The translations under genes were made by a program, and so were the position numbers. From Apoda limacodes (taxonomy: Eukaryota > Arthropoda > Insecta > Lepidoptera > Limacodidae): a stretch of DNA of 64,000 nt. The DNA is taken from NCBI GenBank assembly GCA_946406115.1, contig OX291552.1, positions 3,720,001 to 3,784,000 of the forward strand, read 5' to 3'. Positions 54,690 to 64,000 of this stretch are shown here, piece by piece. The notes beneath the pieces are model-generated. The model had not been told where the DNA came from, made no database searches, and saw only the letters and a program-made list of their open reading frames with translations. Positions within the stretch are counted from its first letter, which is position 1, and every line of letters starts with the position of its first letter.

Positions 54690-55022
54690 TAATAATCTAT
54701 TTGGCTACTGCATATTGTATACATGATAAAATAACACTAGAATATGTTTGTGAAAATTTTAATGTAATAAATACATTACAAGAAAAAGTAAGACCTTGCA
54801 ACCTACGTACTTTAACATACTTATCACATTACAAATTACCTAGCTATAAAAATGTATACGGACAGCGCATAAAAAAATATATGCCCTCCGATATACTAAA
54901 TTAGTTACCTAAATATATTAAAATAAGGAAAAGTAAAAATATCGAAAATTGTAAAAATACACCTAAGTCACATTTCATCAAACAAAATGGGTTAAATTAT
55001 ACAATACAATAAATAAAGAATA
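54690..55022 (+). pseudogene. Possible LINE C-terminal remnant
   Basis: The frame 54701-54904 ends in NVYGQRIKKYMPSDILN. After its stop the same frame continues LPKYIKIRKSKNIENCK and TPKSHFIKQ. The YGQR...ILN-LP--IK...FI pattern is typical of the C-terminal end of several LINE proteins (the YG-R-I-Y--P-LWN-LP-EI type). One stop interrupts it. AATAAATAAAG follows near 55008. I cannot name the family, and a different origin is possible. Confidence 0.4.
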
Positions 55023-55137
55023 TTGCATTACATGAGAAAGTGCCCTAAGTTTTTTGATTAAATATGACAGCGGCAACTGAAGCGTCAATAATCCTCAATA
55101 AAAAGGATTGACAACAGCAAGGTTAAGAATTTTTTTG

Positions 55138-55496
55138 AAGTGAAAACTTCTTTAGCGGCGTTGTGCACTTTTTTTGGTATGGGTAAAAAATGATAAACTC
55201 GCGTCAGGTCACGTGTCCTAATCGTGGAAATTCGTAAGACGGAAACCGTAATGCCACGCCTATTATAATTTTTATTTTTAGTATTCGCGATTATGAGTAG
55301 TACAGGGGGGTTGGATATGGAATTTTAATTATATGACAGATTGCGATGTCAAATATACTACGTCAAAAAAGTAAATAAACAAACATTATTATTTATTGAC
55401 AATGTCAAAGACATGTCTTGTGACATATTTGAGTGTTAAGCGCGAATCGTGTGTAAAAGTTTTCACTTCTGCCGGCACTCCAGGAGTGCAACTCGT
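55138..55496 (+). mobile_element. Family B element, copy 3
   Basis: It is nearly identical to 7680-8038: GAAGTGAAAACTTC start, TTAGCGGCGTTGTGCACTTT, GTTTTCACTTC near the end and hairpin GCACTCCAGGAGTGC at about 55476-55490, then GCAACTCG and a T-run. The loop base differs from copy 1 (A instead of C) while both 7-bp arms are unchanged. Confidence 0.7.
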
Positions 55497-55584
55497 TTTT
55501 TTTTTGGTAATTTTAGTATATTGTAAATGTGTTGGAAAATAAATGAAAAAAATATGTATACGAAGTGATAGGAAGTAAATAGCT

Positions 55585-55640
55585 AGTATGTTTTCACTTC
55601 TGCTGGCACTCTCGGAGTGCAACCCTTTTTTTTTTTTGTA
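55585..55640 (+). mobile_element. Family B right-end fragment
   Basis: TTTTCACTTCTGCTGGCACT then CTCGGAGTGCAACCC and a T-run. This is the terminus without the rest of the element, about 100 bp past copy 3. The hairpin has one U:G-type mismatch. Confidence 0.6.
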
Positions 55641-55665
55641 CCAGCAAGGTGGCAAACAACTCTGT
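55641..55665 (-). mobile_element. LINE tail scrap
   Basis: Complement of the GGTATA-type tail (TGTACCAGCAAGGTGGCAAA) directly behind a T-run. It is very short. Confidence 0.4.
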
Positions 55666-55779
55666 GCACAATTTTAAGACTCAGAAGAATCGGAATTCTT
55701 ATTCAAATTTTCATCCACAATTCTGTCTTTTAAGATATGATGTCGTCGTACACGCATTAAGCTAGGGTTCCGTAGGATA

Positions 55780-56280
55780 AGAATTACCACCAACCAACTT
55801 CAAACTGTAATTCAGAACTCTCTTCTTCTCTTCTCAGACGTACACTCTCGGCAGAGTGGTCTTGGTGACGGTAGGTCTTAACTCTTGAGAATTCAGAACA
55901 GATGTTTGGAAATAAATAATTATTTTCACCATTTTAGTGCATCTTTTTGAATCCGGTTGTTTTTTTTGTTAAAAAGATTTAATTTTTTATTTTTTAATGG
56001 CGTATTGCTTTTTTCGTACTCTAGACACATCCATACTCATCACAAAAATCATAAAAGGCGTTTTACCAATTCCAAATTAACACCAATTATTTTTTTACCA
56101 AAAGTTTAGGTTTTAAATTCACTACATTAATATGGGACCACCTCGGAAGTATACCCTTTTAAATAAAAAAAGAATTTTCAAAATCCGTCTATATATGTCG
56201 GAGTTATGCCCGAACATACATAAAAAAAAATACAAACATCTTAATTGAGAACCTCCTCCTTTTTTGAAGTCGGTTAAAAA
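55780..56280 (+). mobile_element. Family A MITE-like element, copy 4
   Basis: The left palindromic part has CAACTTCAAACTGTAATTCA near 55797, answered by GAGAATTCAGAACAGATGTT near 55887, with a TCTTCTTCTCTTCTCAGACG insertion between. It then has AGTGCATCTTTTTGAATCCG, CGTATTGCTTTTTTCGTAC and GACCACCTCGGAAGTATACC, and ends ACCTCCTCCTTTTTTGAAG, GGTTAAAAA. Confidence 0.6.
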
Positions 56281-56421
56281 AACTTAAAATCTAGAATTAT
56301 TCGCATAAATTACGAAAAGTTAAAGCACTTATGCCGACATGAAAAAAATCTGTTAAAAAACATAAAAAAAAAACATGTCTTTAAAGCGAAAATAGAAGGA
56401 AAACATGGGAAAGAGAGCATG

Positions 56422-56606
56422 TCGGCTCCGTGGCTCAGAAGGTAATGCTTAATCGAGGGGCGTGGGTTCGATTCTCGCACAAGACAAACATTGATTATTT
56501 GTGTTTGTCTTAAGACTGGGTATTTTCTAAGTATTATGTTTAATATGTTTACGAAAAAAGTATATGTATGTATTTGTGTCCGTTGCCTGGTATCCATAGC
56601 TCTGCG
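56422..56606 (+). mobile_element. tRNA-derived SINE, copy 2
   Basis: Same family as 1546-1796: A-box TGGCTCAGAAGG (56431-56442), B box GGTTCGATTCT (56465-56475), CACAAGACAAACATTGATTA, TGTCTTAAGACTGGGTATTT, GTATGTATTTGTGTCCGTTG and CTGGTATCCATAGCT. It is 3'-truncated before the GGCGCTGTG block. Confidence 0.78.
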
Positions 56607-56624
56607 ACATGTCTAAACTTATTA

Positions 56625-57437
56625 TGAAAAATACCGGCCAGGTGCGAGTCTGGCTCGCACACAGAGGGATCCGTACAAACTCTCTCACAGGTTTGCCTCA
56701 TCCTTATGCATCCGTATCACCGTCATGCCTTAATTATCAGATTTTGGATTGGAATTTTTCCTATATTTGTAATGTAACATCTTGCTTCTTGCCAAATTCC
56801 AAGATTCTAGGTGAACGGGAAGTACCCCATAAGTTTTGATTTATTTGTATCAGAATATGCGTCAAAAATGACCGTATTTTATTGCGTTAACTTAGAAGCT
56901 AGTTTTTTTACCACTTTTAAGTGACCGTAGACTTAAGTATTTGATAATAATTTCAACTTGATACCTTAACGCGATTTTGAGTAGAAGGGTCTTAACAGAC
57001 AGACTGACAAGCTTTTTATTAATGTGTTTATAACTACATATTATGAATTTCGGATTTTCAACAATATTTGTGATGTAACTGCTTGCTTTATGTCAAATTT
57101 CATGATTCTAGGACAACAGGAAGTACCTCATAGGTTCCGATTGATTAATATGTGAGTGTCAAAATATGCGACAAAAATATGCAAAAAAAATGGCCGTATT
57201 TCAGTCGTATTTTTTTATTGCATAGACTTAGAAGCTTGATTATTTTACAGCTTCGAGGGACCGTAGACCTTAGTATTTGATATTAATTTCAACTTAATAA
57301 CTTCACGCATTCCTGATAAAAAGGGTCTTGATAGACTGACAGACAGACAACAGACCGACAGACAAAGAGACGGACAACAAAGTGATCCTATAAAGGTTTC
57401 TTTTATCCTTTTGAGGTACGGAACCCTAAAAAATAAA
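56625..57437 (+). repeat. CCGGCCAAGTG-type repeat with a 290-bp internal duplication
   Basis: The start is ACCGGCCAGGTGCGAGTCTG. A block with TTCCAAGATTCTAGG, GGGAAGTACCCC, GACCGTATTTTATTGC and GACAGACTGAC (about 56745-57005) is repeated in diverged form at 57050-57345. It ends AGGTACGGAACCCTAAAA at 57437. It is the longest copy of this repeat in the window. Confidence 0.6.
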
Positions 57438-57730
57438 TAAATAAACTCATCAAAACACAATTGCCGGGAATAATTATTAAATTAAAGAGTCTTGGCTGAA
57501 GTTAAAACTTTTAAATGCTCCCTTTAGTGTGCACGTAGTTCAGATTTTAAAGCTTTTATAAATACATAAATAATAGAATAAATAGAATAATCGCGTCATT
57601 ACGGCCCGTAAGTTCTGTGAAATTGAATAACAAAGAACAAGCCCGAGGGAGTAATAAAGATCTTAGCGTCCGCTTTGCCTGCACGTAATGACACTGTTTA
57701 CGAGTAGTAAGTGTGATGAAAAAACAGTTT
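57428..57730 (+). repeat. Family D repeat, copy 2
   Basis: It shares AATAAATAAACTCATCAAAA, TAGAATAATCGCGTCATTAC with GGCCCGTAAG, GAGTAATAAAG and CTTTGCCTGCACGTAATGAC then ACTGTT with 47755-48118. It directly follows the end of the CCGGCC-type repeat. Its class is unknown. Confidence 0.5.
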
Positions 57731-58433
57731 TAACAAAAGTATAAAAGGACCATTCCTTTAATTAAGGCAATGTATTTTAAATAAGACCTACAATACTGCA
57801 TGTTTTAAATTGGATGTAAATTACATAAATGTTTTTTTAATTAAAAATATTTTTAGGAGTATGTACCTAACCACTAAAATCGACCTCTAATTCTGTAGTT
57901 TTAATTGAGTCAATGAGAAATAAAACGTGACGTGTATCAGGAAAAGTAGATGAAAAATTCCTGATAGGTATAACAAATGAGAGAGAGAGAGAAAGGAGTT
58001 TAATATAAAAATGACTTTTCAAACGATTATTTGTATCTGTTTTGTTTGTAATATACCGACACTCTATTATGAGTAAACACCTACCTAAACAAAGAGTCAA
58101 ATTGCACAAATATATTTAGCAAAATCAATTTTAAGTAACAACGACTTTTCAGAGGCCTATTGCTAACTAGTTACATCAAATATCCGTTTTAAAAGGTATT
58201 ATATTAATCTTACAAATATCTCCATCCATTCACCAAATGTGGATTATTAACAACATATTTGACTATTAAGGAGATAATCGAAAGTTTTTTTATCGGACAC
58301 TTTCATTACATTTTGTGTCTAAACTTTTATGGTAAATGTTACTAGCAGACGCCTACATTTATACAACAAGTTGATCCACTCATAGTTCGCGTTGCCAATA
58401 GTCTTCAATATTCTTATCGAAATACAAGGACGA
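57731..58433. other. Unassigned AT-rich DNA
   Basis: A short (GA)n run is at about 57980-57996. An 80-codon minus-strand frame is unrecognised. Confidence 0.4.
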
Positions 58434-58958
58434 ATTAAATTTGGTTATCGGCGTAGGTTCTTACGGCAACTCCTCAACTAAGAAAAAAAATAAACAATCA
58501 AATCTTTCCTCTTTAATGGCATAATACATTTATGTCTATGAAACCATGGAAATACACATTTCAACCCAATCGGTCAAGCCGTTTAGTAGTTGAAATACCG
58601 ACAGCAGCGCCACCTACCGGGTCTAATTGTATTTTAAATCATCCAGGAAACCATCGAAATACCCATATAAAATTTCAACTCAATCGGTTCAGCCGTTTAA
58701 AAGTTATATGAAAAAGATAAGTAGGCAACAAAGGATAATTCTTACTACCCGTTGTCCTATTACCCGTTTTCCTGCAGGAATGACGCATTTTCCCGCGGTA
58801 AAATTTAGCCTATGTTCATCAGGGATAATGTAACATCATCCCGAAACCTAATAGTAAAAGAATTTTTCAAATCGGTCCAGTAGTTTCGGAGCCTATTCAA
58901 TACAAAGAAACAAACAAACAAACAATCAAATCTTTCCTCTTTATAATATTAGTATAGA
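58434..58958 (-). mobile_element. Helitron, 3'-truncated, 5' end intact
   Basis: On the minus strand it starts TCTATACTAATATTATAAAG at 58958, continues AGGAAAGATTTGATTGTTTG, CTCCGAAACTACTGGACCG, TTCAACTACTAAACGGC and CCGATAACCAAATTTAATT, and is cut off near 58434 before its CTAG end. It is non-coding. Confidence 0.75.
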
Positions 58959-59189
58959 CTAGCTTTTGCCCGTGGCTCCATCCGACGTAATTTCGGCTAT
59001 CGGTGTAGGATTTCAACGGCAATTCCTCAATTGTAGAAAAAAAACCGACTAACACTTGACGTTTTCAACTCCTGTCTCGGGACTCAAACTATTTCCTTGC
59101 TAAATATAATCTTAATTGGTACAGCGGTTCAAGCGTGAAGAGGTTACAGACAGACAAAGTTACTTTCGCGTTTATAATATTCGTATGGA
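58959..59189 (-). mobile_element. Short Helitron, complete, abutting its neighbour
   Basis: CTAG at 58959-58962 and TC (complement of GA at 59188-59189) mark its ends. It carries TTTTGCCCGTGGCTCCATCC, GGTGTAGGATTTCAACGGCA, CGGGACTCAAACTATTTCC and ACAGACAGACAAAGTTACTT. On the minus strand its flanks are A before the TC and T after the CTAG, the A|T target rule of Helitrons. The T is the first base of the neighbouring Helitron at 58958. Confidence 0.8.
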
Positions 59190-59239
59190 TTTACATAGTA
59201 ATGCAACTTAAATCTGAGACAGCTTGTTAAGGCATTTTT

Positions 59240-59500
59240 CAGATTATCGTGCTAAAATCCCAAGGGTAAACCTCGGTAAGGATTTCTTTTAAACCTCGGC
59301 TTTCGGCTTCTTCGAAAAAACACTATGCGTGACCATTTAGGCTGTATGGTCTGAGAAAATATTTTTTTTAAATTAGCAAATTTCGCCAATAACCTCTGTA
59401 ATATGAGAATATATAAACTTTCCTTTAGCATTGCTATTCTGAACACAATGGTTTGTGGCGGAGCGTACACCCGGATCAACATGTGTAACTGCTTGCTTAT
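59240..59500 (-). mobile_element. Very old LINE C-terminal fragment
   Basis: The minus-strand frame contains QPKWSRIVFFRRSRKP, resembling the EPKWSRTVRFHRNFLP block of the GGTATA-tail LINE. A CCCTTGGGATTT part recalls the following NELP-preceding sequence. Other parts do not align by eye. Low confidence. Confidence 0.4.
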
Positions 59501-60589
59501 GATTCACGCTCCTTTATTGTTCATGCTGAGCAGCCTACGTACGTTCGATTAACTTTGTATGCGAAATTCTATGAGAGTCAGTGCCCCCTTGTAGCTTTAG
59601 GCACTTGTGATATTTTTTTTTTGGAAGTTCACTCTCATTTCGAGTTTTAAAATAACTATTATAGTCTGGTCGAGAAGTGAGTTTTCTGCGAAAAATAGTT
59701 AGAACAAATTTAAAAATATGGGGTTTGGTTTTTTGGATTCAGAATTTTATTCTGAAAAAGGGGAATTTTGGAATTTTTTTGCTATTAAATATTGCAATTG
59801 TTATTAACAAAAAACGAAGAGAGAAAAAGGTGGTCTCCGTTTTTTAACAATAACTTCAATAATATTAAAAAAATCTCCATTTTGAAAAAAGATTCTAAAA
59901 GAGGAGAAAATTTCATAAAAAAAGTCTTGACTCCCGAAATTGTAGTGCCATTATTTATAATTTTAATTTAACGTTGAAAATAGCGTTCCGCGCGGCAGTT
60001 TCAACGTTGTGACGTCGCCGCCAAACAAACTAAGCGTCAGAAAATATTTTTTTTATAATATTTATTATCAATATAAAAATTTGAACAAATTATAGTAGCA
60101 TTTAGACACTTGAAGGAATACAATCCAGTTTACAAAAAAATTTTTACTTGATTTTTGTTTAACTTATCCAATTGTTAATTAAGTTATTTTTCATGAACTT
60201 AAGATAACATAAAATCTATCATAAACGTTTAAATAATTTAGCTAAAAATCTTTTTCCTCTTGGAGCTTACTCTGATATACTCAATAAACAAGATTCCGGT
60301 ATAAAAATTCATTAAAGTTTTTTTATTTGTTTATAATGATTTTTCTAAGTTAACAAAAAATGAAAAATCCGGAATTAAAAATTAAAATTTTCTATATTTT
60401 TAAAAAATTTAAAATTTTAAAATTTTTTTTCACTACTTTGATGTACATAACTATATTTATAATTTTTCTAAATAATGAAATAAAAATTATATAAAAAAAA
60501 GTCAGAATTTGTTTATAACAAATTGTTTATAAAGTAAACAATGAAAATATTGTTGAAAAAAATTTGGAATACAGATAGCTTTAACATAA
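59501..60589. other. Unassigned AT-rich DNA
   Basis: Very AT-rich. A perfect 10-bp inverted repeat AACGTTGAAA / TTTCAACGTT lies at 59970-60008 in a GC-richer patch. No gene is seen. Confidence 0.4.
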
Positions 60590-61120
60590 TACATAGGCTA
60601 CATTTTATCCCGGAAACCGCACAAGTTCCTACGAGAATAATTATAGCTTAATATGACTTTTGTAACTCTTTCACGTCGCACCACTGCATCGGATTCAGAT
60701 GAAATTTGGCATAGATGAGATAGTTAAAAGAACGAAGAAGGATAAGGCTTTTTTCCCGATTGAGAGGTCCCATAGGAATGAAATCCTATCGCGATAATCA
60801 AACTTAGCGCGGGAAAACATGATTTAATTGGGCGGTAATTTGTCACAGGGATAGTTGAAGATAATTATCTTCAAAAGGAAAAGGAAAAGGATTGAAACTA
60901 CTTTTTATCCCGATTTGAAAGTTCCTGTGGGAATAAAACGATGGTAAAATATTATGCAATTGAGCTGAAATTTGGCAGAAGGTTAGTTGAAGAGACCGGA
61001 ATAGGATATAAACAACATTTTATACTGATCAAGAGTTCCTGTGGGAATAAAAACCTATCACAACATTTGTATGGAAATCCATTATTTTTCAATTAAAATA
61101 GACGAAAATTGGTACATGGC
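60590..61120 (+). mobile_element. Helitron-like interior
   Basis: It has CATAGGCTACATTTTATCCC, AGTTCCTACGAGAATAA, CATCGGATTCAGATGAAATT, TGGCATAGATGAGATAG, CAAACTTAGCGCGGGAAAAC and two AGTTCCTGTGGGAATAAAA repeats. These words are typical of lepidopteran Helitron bodies. Neither end is clear here. It may join to 61648-62125 across the satellite. Confidence 0.5.
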
Positions 61121-61154
61121 CTTTTGGGTTGAAAACTAAGAATGACATGTTTGT

Positions 61155-61392
61155 TGTAATGTGTTGTATGGTGTTGCATAGTGTTGTATGGTGTGATGTG
61201 GTGTGGTGTAGTGTAGTGTAATGCAGTGCAGTACAGTACAGTACAGTACAGTACAGTACAGTATAGTACAGTATAGTACAGTATAGTACAGTATAGTACA
61301 GTATAGTACAGTATAGTAAAGTATAGTACAGTATAGTACAGTATAGTACAGTATAGTACAATATAGTACAGTATAGTACAGTATAGTAATGT
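61155..61392 (+). repeat. Five-base-periodic satellite, GTACAGTATA decamers
   Basis: The array starts as loose pentamers (GTGTT, GTATG, GTGTG, GTGTA), passes through GTGCA and GTACA, and becomes a regular decamer GTACAGTATA repeated to 61390. Because the unit is a multiple of five and lacks stops in one phase, it opens a 90-codon minus-strand frame rich in Tyr, Leu, Cys and Thr. That frame is an artefact. Confidence 0.9.
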
Positions 61393-61579
61393 AAATAAAA
61401 AGTAAATAAGTTTGTATTTGTGGGTATGTTTTTTTTTTATTTCTTTGGCGCGTTAGTTACTTATCACCTGATAAGTTAACAAGAGATATAAGGGATGTAC
61501 TTAGAAATCATTTTTAGAAATTAAATTAAAATAATGACTTGAAATTGGGGCCAAAGTTTATATGAAAATCCTTTTTTTT

Positions 61580-61635
61580 AAACCTTCTTCTTCTCAGCCA
61601 GGGGACGTCTACTGCTAAATATAGGCCTCCACTCA
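61580..61635 (+). repeat. SINE-body scrap
   Basis: CAGCCAGGGGACGTCTACTG and AATATAGGCCTCCACTCATA match the distal body of a common lepidopteran SINE type. It is only about 50 bp and sits inside Helitron-like DNA. Confidence 0.45.
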
Positions 61636-61647
61636 TATGTTTCTACA

Positions 61648-62125
61648 AAGAATATAAAATAAGACTCTGACTGGCTGACATATCAACGCACAGCCCAGAG
61701 ATTTCTGTTATTACGTAGGCGATCACTAAGAAAAGATTTTTCAAAATTCCAACCCTAAGAGAGTAAAATGGAGGTTGAAAGTTTGTATGTAAAATTGTCA
61801 TTTTTGAAGCTACATGCGTACAAACCGGTATTAAGCCTTTTGGTTGAAAATTAAGATTGACGTGTTTTATCGTTTTTGGAAAATCATCCCCTAGAGCGAT
61901 AAAAGTCCGAATTTAACGCGGATACGATTCAGCTGAAATTTCGCACAGGCATTGTTAAAGACACTGAGAATGACATAGGATACTTTTAATCACGACCAAG
62001 AGTTCCCACGGAAATATTTTATTCCGGTACTTTTTCCGGCATCCAATTGGCCTTAATTTTAGCACAAAAATAACTATTAGCCGAAGACCAAATTTAGCGC
62101 GGGTGAAGCCGGGGGCAAAAGCTAG
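61648..62125 (+). mobile_element. Helitron, 3' part complete
   Basis: It has GACTCTGACTGGCTGACATA, ATCAACGCACAGCCCAGAGA, GATCACTAAGAAAAGATTTT and AAATGGAGGTTGAAAGTTTG. The GC-rich terminus TTAGCGCGGGTGAAGCCGGG is followed by GGCAAAAGCTAG, with CTAG at 62122-62125 and T behind. It is non-coding. Confidence 0.7.
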
Positions 62126-62157
62126 TTATTATGTATTAACAAAAAAAAAAAAAAAAT

Positions 62158-62240
62158 ATATATGTATCTGTATCCGTTGTCTTGTATCCATAACACAAGC
62201 TTTGCTAACTTTGGGGTCAGAAGGCGCTGTCTATACATAT
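62158..62240 (+). mobile_element. SINE tail fragment
   Basis: TATATATGTATCTGTATCCG, TTGTCTTGTATCCATAACAC, AAGCTTTGCTAACTTTGGGG and AGAAGGCGCTGTCTATACAT are the tail block of the SINE at 1546-1796, behind an A-run. The head is missing. Confidence 0.7.
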
Positions 62241-62247
62241 AATAAAA

Positions 62248-63546
62248 CTAGCTTTTGCCAGCAGCTTCGCCTGCCCTAAATTTGGTTATCGGCGTAGGAT
62301 TCTTACGGCAACTCCTCAATTATAGAAAAGAACCTAGTTACACTCTCTTTCCATCTCTCTCTCTCCCTCTCTCTCTTTCTTAAAAATAATAAATAATTAA
62401 CTACTAAAAACTAATAACCTAATGGATTAACCTCGCGAGCATCGTACAAACTTTGAACCCCTGTTAAGGGGATGAGTTTTGGAAAATCCTTTCTTAGCGC
62501 ACGCCTTCATCATAATAGTTATATGTGCGCTAAATTTCAGATCGATCCGTCCAGTGTTTGGAGCTGTGTGTTGATAGATCAGTCGGTCAGTAATAGTTAC
62601 TTTGGGCTAACGCTAACTTTAACCGGTGACTTTGTTTACATAGAAAGTGAAAATATTTTTAAATAATACTTACTGCCCTTCCCCCTCATGACTGTCCGCG
62701 GCGCTTGCATATCATAAACGCGCATGCAGTACTTGATCATTATATTGCTTGCTGCGATGTTAATTTAAAACTGCGATATGTCCTAAGATATTCATTAAAA
62801 TCGAATGATGTAAAGGGCAATTTTGTTTTAAGAGGATACACTTCGCGGCGCCTCGCAGCGGGCTTCATACAAACGAATTTCTCACTTATTTTTGACACTT
62901 GCTGATCAAACACAACAAAATTTTTAAGACATGTTCTAGTAATAAATATCTAGGTCTGCAGTGTGCCAGTTTTATATCAAATTTTATAGTTTCAAAGTTA
63001 TACAGGATTCTAGTTTATAAACAAATGGTTTAAAAAAAAAATTCTAGTTAATAGAACGTTTTACAAGATTTTGGAAAAACCACAGTCATAGGTATTCGGC
63101 TTGGGATTATGATTAACAAATTTCACAGTGATTGATCAGTAAATGTCAAAAACAAATAAGAAATTCGTTTGTATGGAGCCCGCTGCGAGGCGCCGCGAAT
63201 TGTATCCTCCTAAATTAAATACTTATGATGAATAACGTATTTATTCGGATAAGGATTAATATCATGTTTATAAAAACACCTTCGCAAATAATGCTTTATA
63301 TCGGAACAAATTTGGTTAGCATAAAAAAGGTTATAGTGAGCCAACCTTAGAACATAGACATATGCTGTCTCGGACCTTTTTTATAGAACTTTTAAAGGGA
63401 AACAATTCTGTAATACATGATTTTTGCAAAACTTTAACCATTTCCGCAGCGCACTCAGCGGAAGCTCTAAAAAAGGAAAAAAAGACCCGATTTTGAAACA
63501 TTCTTCATTGGTGCTCCGCTCCTGTTGGTCTTAGCGTAATAATTAC
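62248..63546 (-). mobile_element. 1.05-kb Helitron, inverted copy, with nested MITE
   Basis: It is the reverse complement of about 13430-14325. CTAG at 62248-62251, the GC-rich terminus, a CT-rich tract (62340-62385, opposite the GA tract of the other copy), the AGCGCACGCCTTCATCATAA block, the GTAACTTTGTTTACATAGAA-like junction and the ATATGCTGTCTCGGACC part follow in the same order. A TTAA-flanked MITE (62832-63209) interrupts it. The 5' end beyond GGTCTTAGCGTAAT (63540) is missing. Confidence 0.78.
62832..63209. mobile_element. TTAA-flanked MITE, copy 3, nested in a Helitron
   Basis: The termini are GAGGATACACTTCGCGGCGC on the left and the inverse on the right, followed by AGCGGGCTTCATACAAACGA-type inverted sequence. 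It is flanked by TTAA (62828-62831) and CTAA (63210-63213). The sister Helitron at 13272-14325 lacks it, showing the uninterrupted site near 13752-13755. The interior matches 40036-40427. Confidence 0.82.
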
Positions 63547-64000
63547 ACGCTTTTTATTAGCTTCACCTGTATGTTTGTATGTTTGTTTGTAACCGACTTC
63601 TTTGGGCGCGATTTTGACCCACTTTAAACGGCCAGATTTCGTTCAAACTTTGTAGATTTATTGAGGACCGATGACAATACACCAATTTGATAAAATTATT
63701 CCATTTTTCAATTTGCAAAATATGAATTTTGTTAATTTATATAATTTTCATCTATAGTCGATAAGGTAAGAAAATTAATTAAAATTTTCTATAATTTTTC
63801 TCTACAGTGTCGATAAGGCAGGACTCGATGTTAATTTTTATTTCCAATAATTATCTTTAGCCGTTTTCTCTAATATTGACAAATTTTTGTATACTAAAGA
63901 GAATTTTAATTCTACAAAACAAATAATAGTTTAAAAAAATTAAAAAATCACGCTATTATAAAGAAACCAAAGTAAAAGTAAAACATAAATAATAATTTAA
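63547..64000 (+). repeat. Dispersed repeat start, then AT-rich DNA
   Basis: The words CTTTTTATTAGCTTCACCTG, TATGTTTGTATGTTTGTTTG and CCGACTTCTTTGGGCGCGAT with TTTGACCCACTTTAAACGGC recall a widespread lepidopteran repeat. A GATAAGG...AATTTTC unit is duplicated at about 63730-63800. The window ends in AT-rich DNA with no gene. Confidence 0.4.

Noticed and set aside
61089..61361. 90-codon minus-strand open frame rich in Tyr/Leu/Cys/Thr
   Set aside because: It is the translation of the GTACAGTATA satellite, whose five-base period keeps one phase free of stops. It has no gene features.
1..64000. LTR retrotransposon or endogenous virus
   Set aside because: I found no long direct terminal repeats and no gag, protease, integrase or envelope-like frames on either strand.

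Overview
This window looks like about 64 kb of AT-rich nuclear DNA from a butterfly or moth (Lepidoptera), almost certainly intergenic, intronic or heterochromatic. The call rests on the dense mix of repeats that I associate with lepidopteran genomes: short Helitrons ending in CTAG, tRNA-headed SINEs, one LINE family ending in GGTATA plus an A-run, and MITE-like elements. I could not run a database search, so family names (Daphne-like, CR1/Jockey-like) are from memory of the sequence type. I recognise no host protein-coding exon, no functional tRNA or rRNA gene, no CRISPR array and no LTR or viral gag/pol/env gene. Nearly every long open frame belongs to a transposable element or runs across a simple repeat.

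Layout. 0-3 kb: an 868-bp hAT element with a perfect 8-bp target duplication and a tRNA-derived SINE, both lying between diverged inverted repeats. 3-4.6 kb: a tandemly duplicated CCGGCCAAGTG-type repeat and a fold-back MITE. 6.0-6.8 kb: a minus-strand LINE fragment. 7.3-8.4 kb: a nest of two MITE-like families. 9.0-9.5 kb: a mariner deletion derivative with both terminal inverted repeats. 10.7-12.2 kb: the best-preserved LINE reverse transcriptase. 13-14.3 kb: a 1.05-kb Helitron whose inverted sister lies at 62.2-63.5 kb. 15.8-16.8 kb: a second LINE type with a Helitron scrap in its RT gene. 16.8-18.0 kb: another minus-strand LINE copy. 19-23 kb: Helitrons, one carrying a 120-bp tandem repeat. 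24.1-27.0 kb: the only LINE copy that keeps a 5' region and endonuclease domain, heavily broken. 27-34 kb: mostly unassigned AT-rich DNA. 34-49 kb: short LINE 3' ends, SINEs, TTAA-flanked MITEs and Helitrons. 49-55 kb: a Daphne-like LINE tail, two Helitrons, long unassigned stretches and two copies of a fold-back family. 55-64 kb: more MITEs and SINEs, abutting Helitrons, a five-base-periodic satellite and the inverted Helitron copy with a nested MITE.

How it fits together: the non-autonomous elements (hAT, mariner, Helitrons, MITEs, SINEs) would need proteins supplied from elsewhere in the genome. No intact transposase, Rep/helicase or reverse transcriptase remains here. The LINE copies share a family but carry different lesions, two of them exactly at the catalytic YADD motif. 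I found no convincing new biological system. The most useful observations are structural: precise target-site duplications, a filled/empty-site pair for a TTAA-flanked element, exactly abutting Helitrons, and a conserved hairpin in a repeat family.
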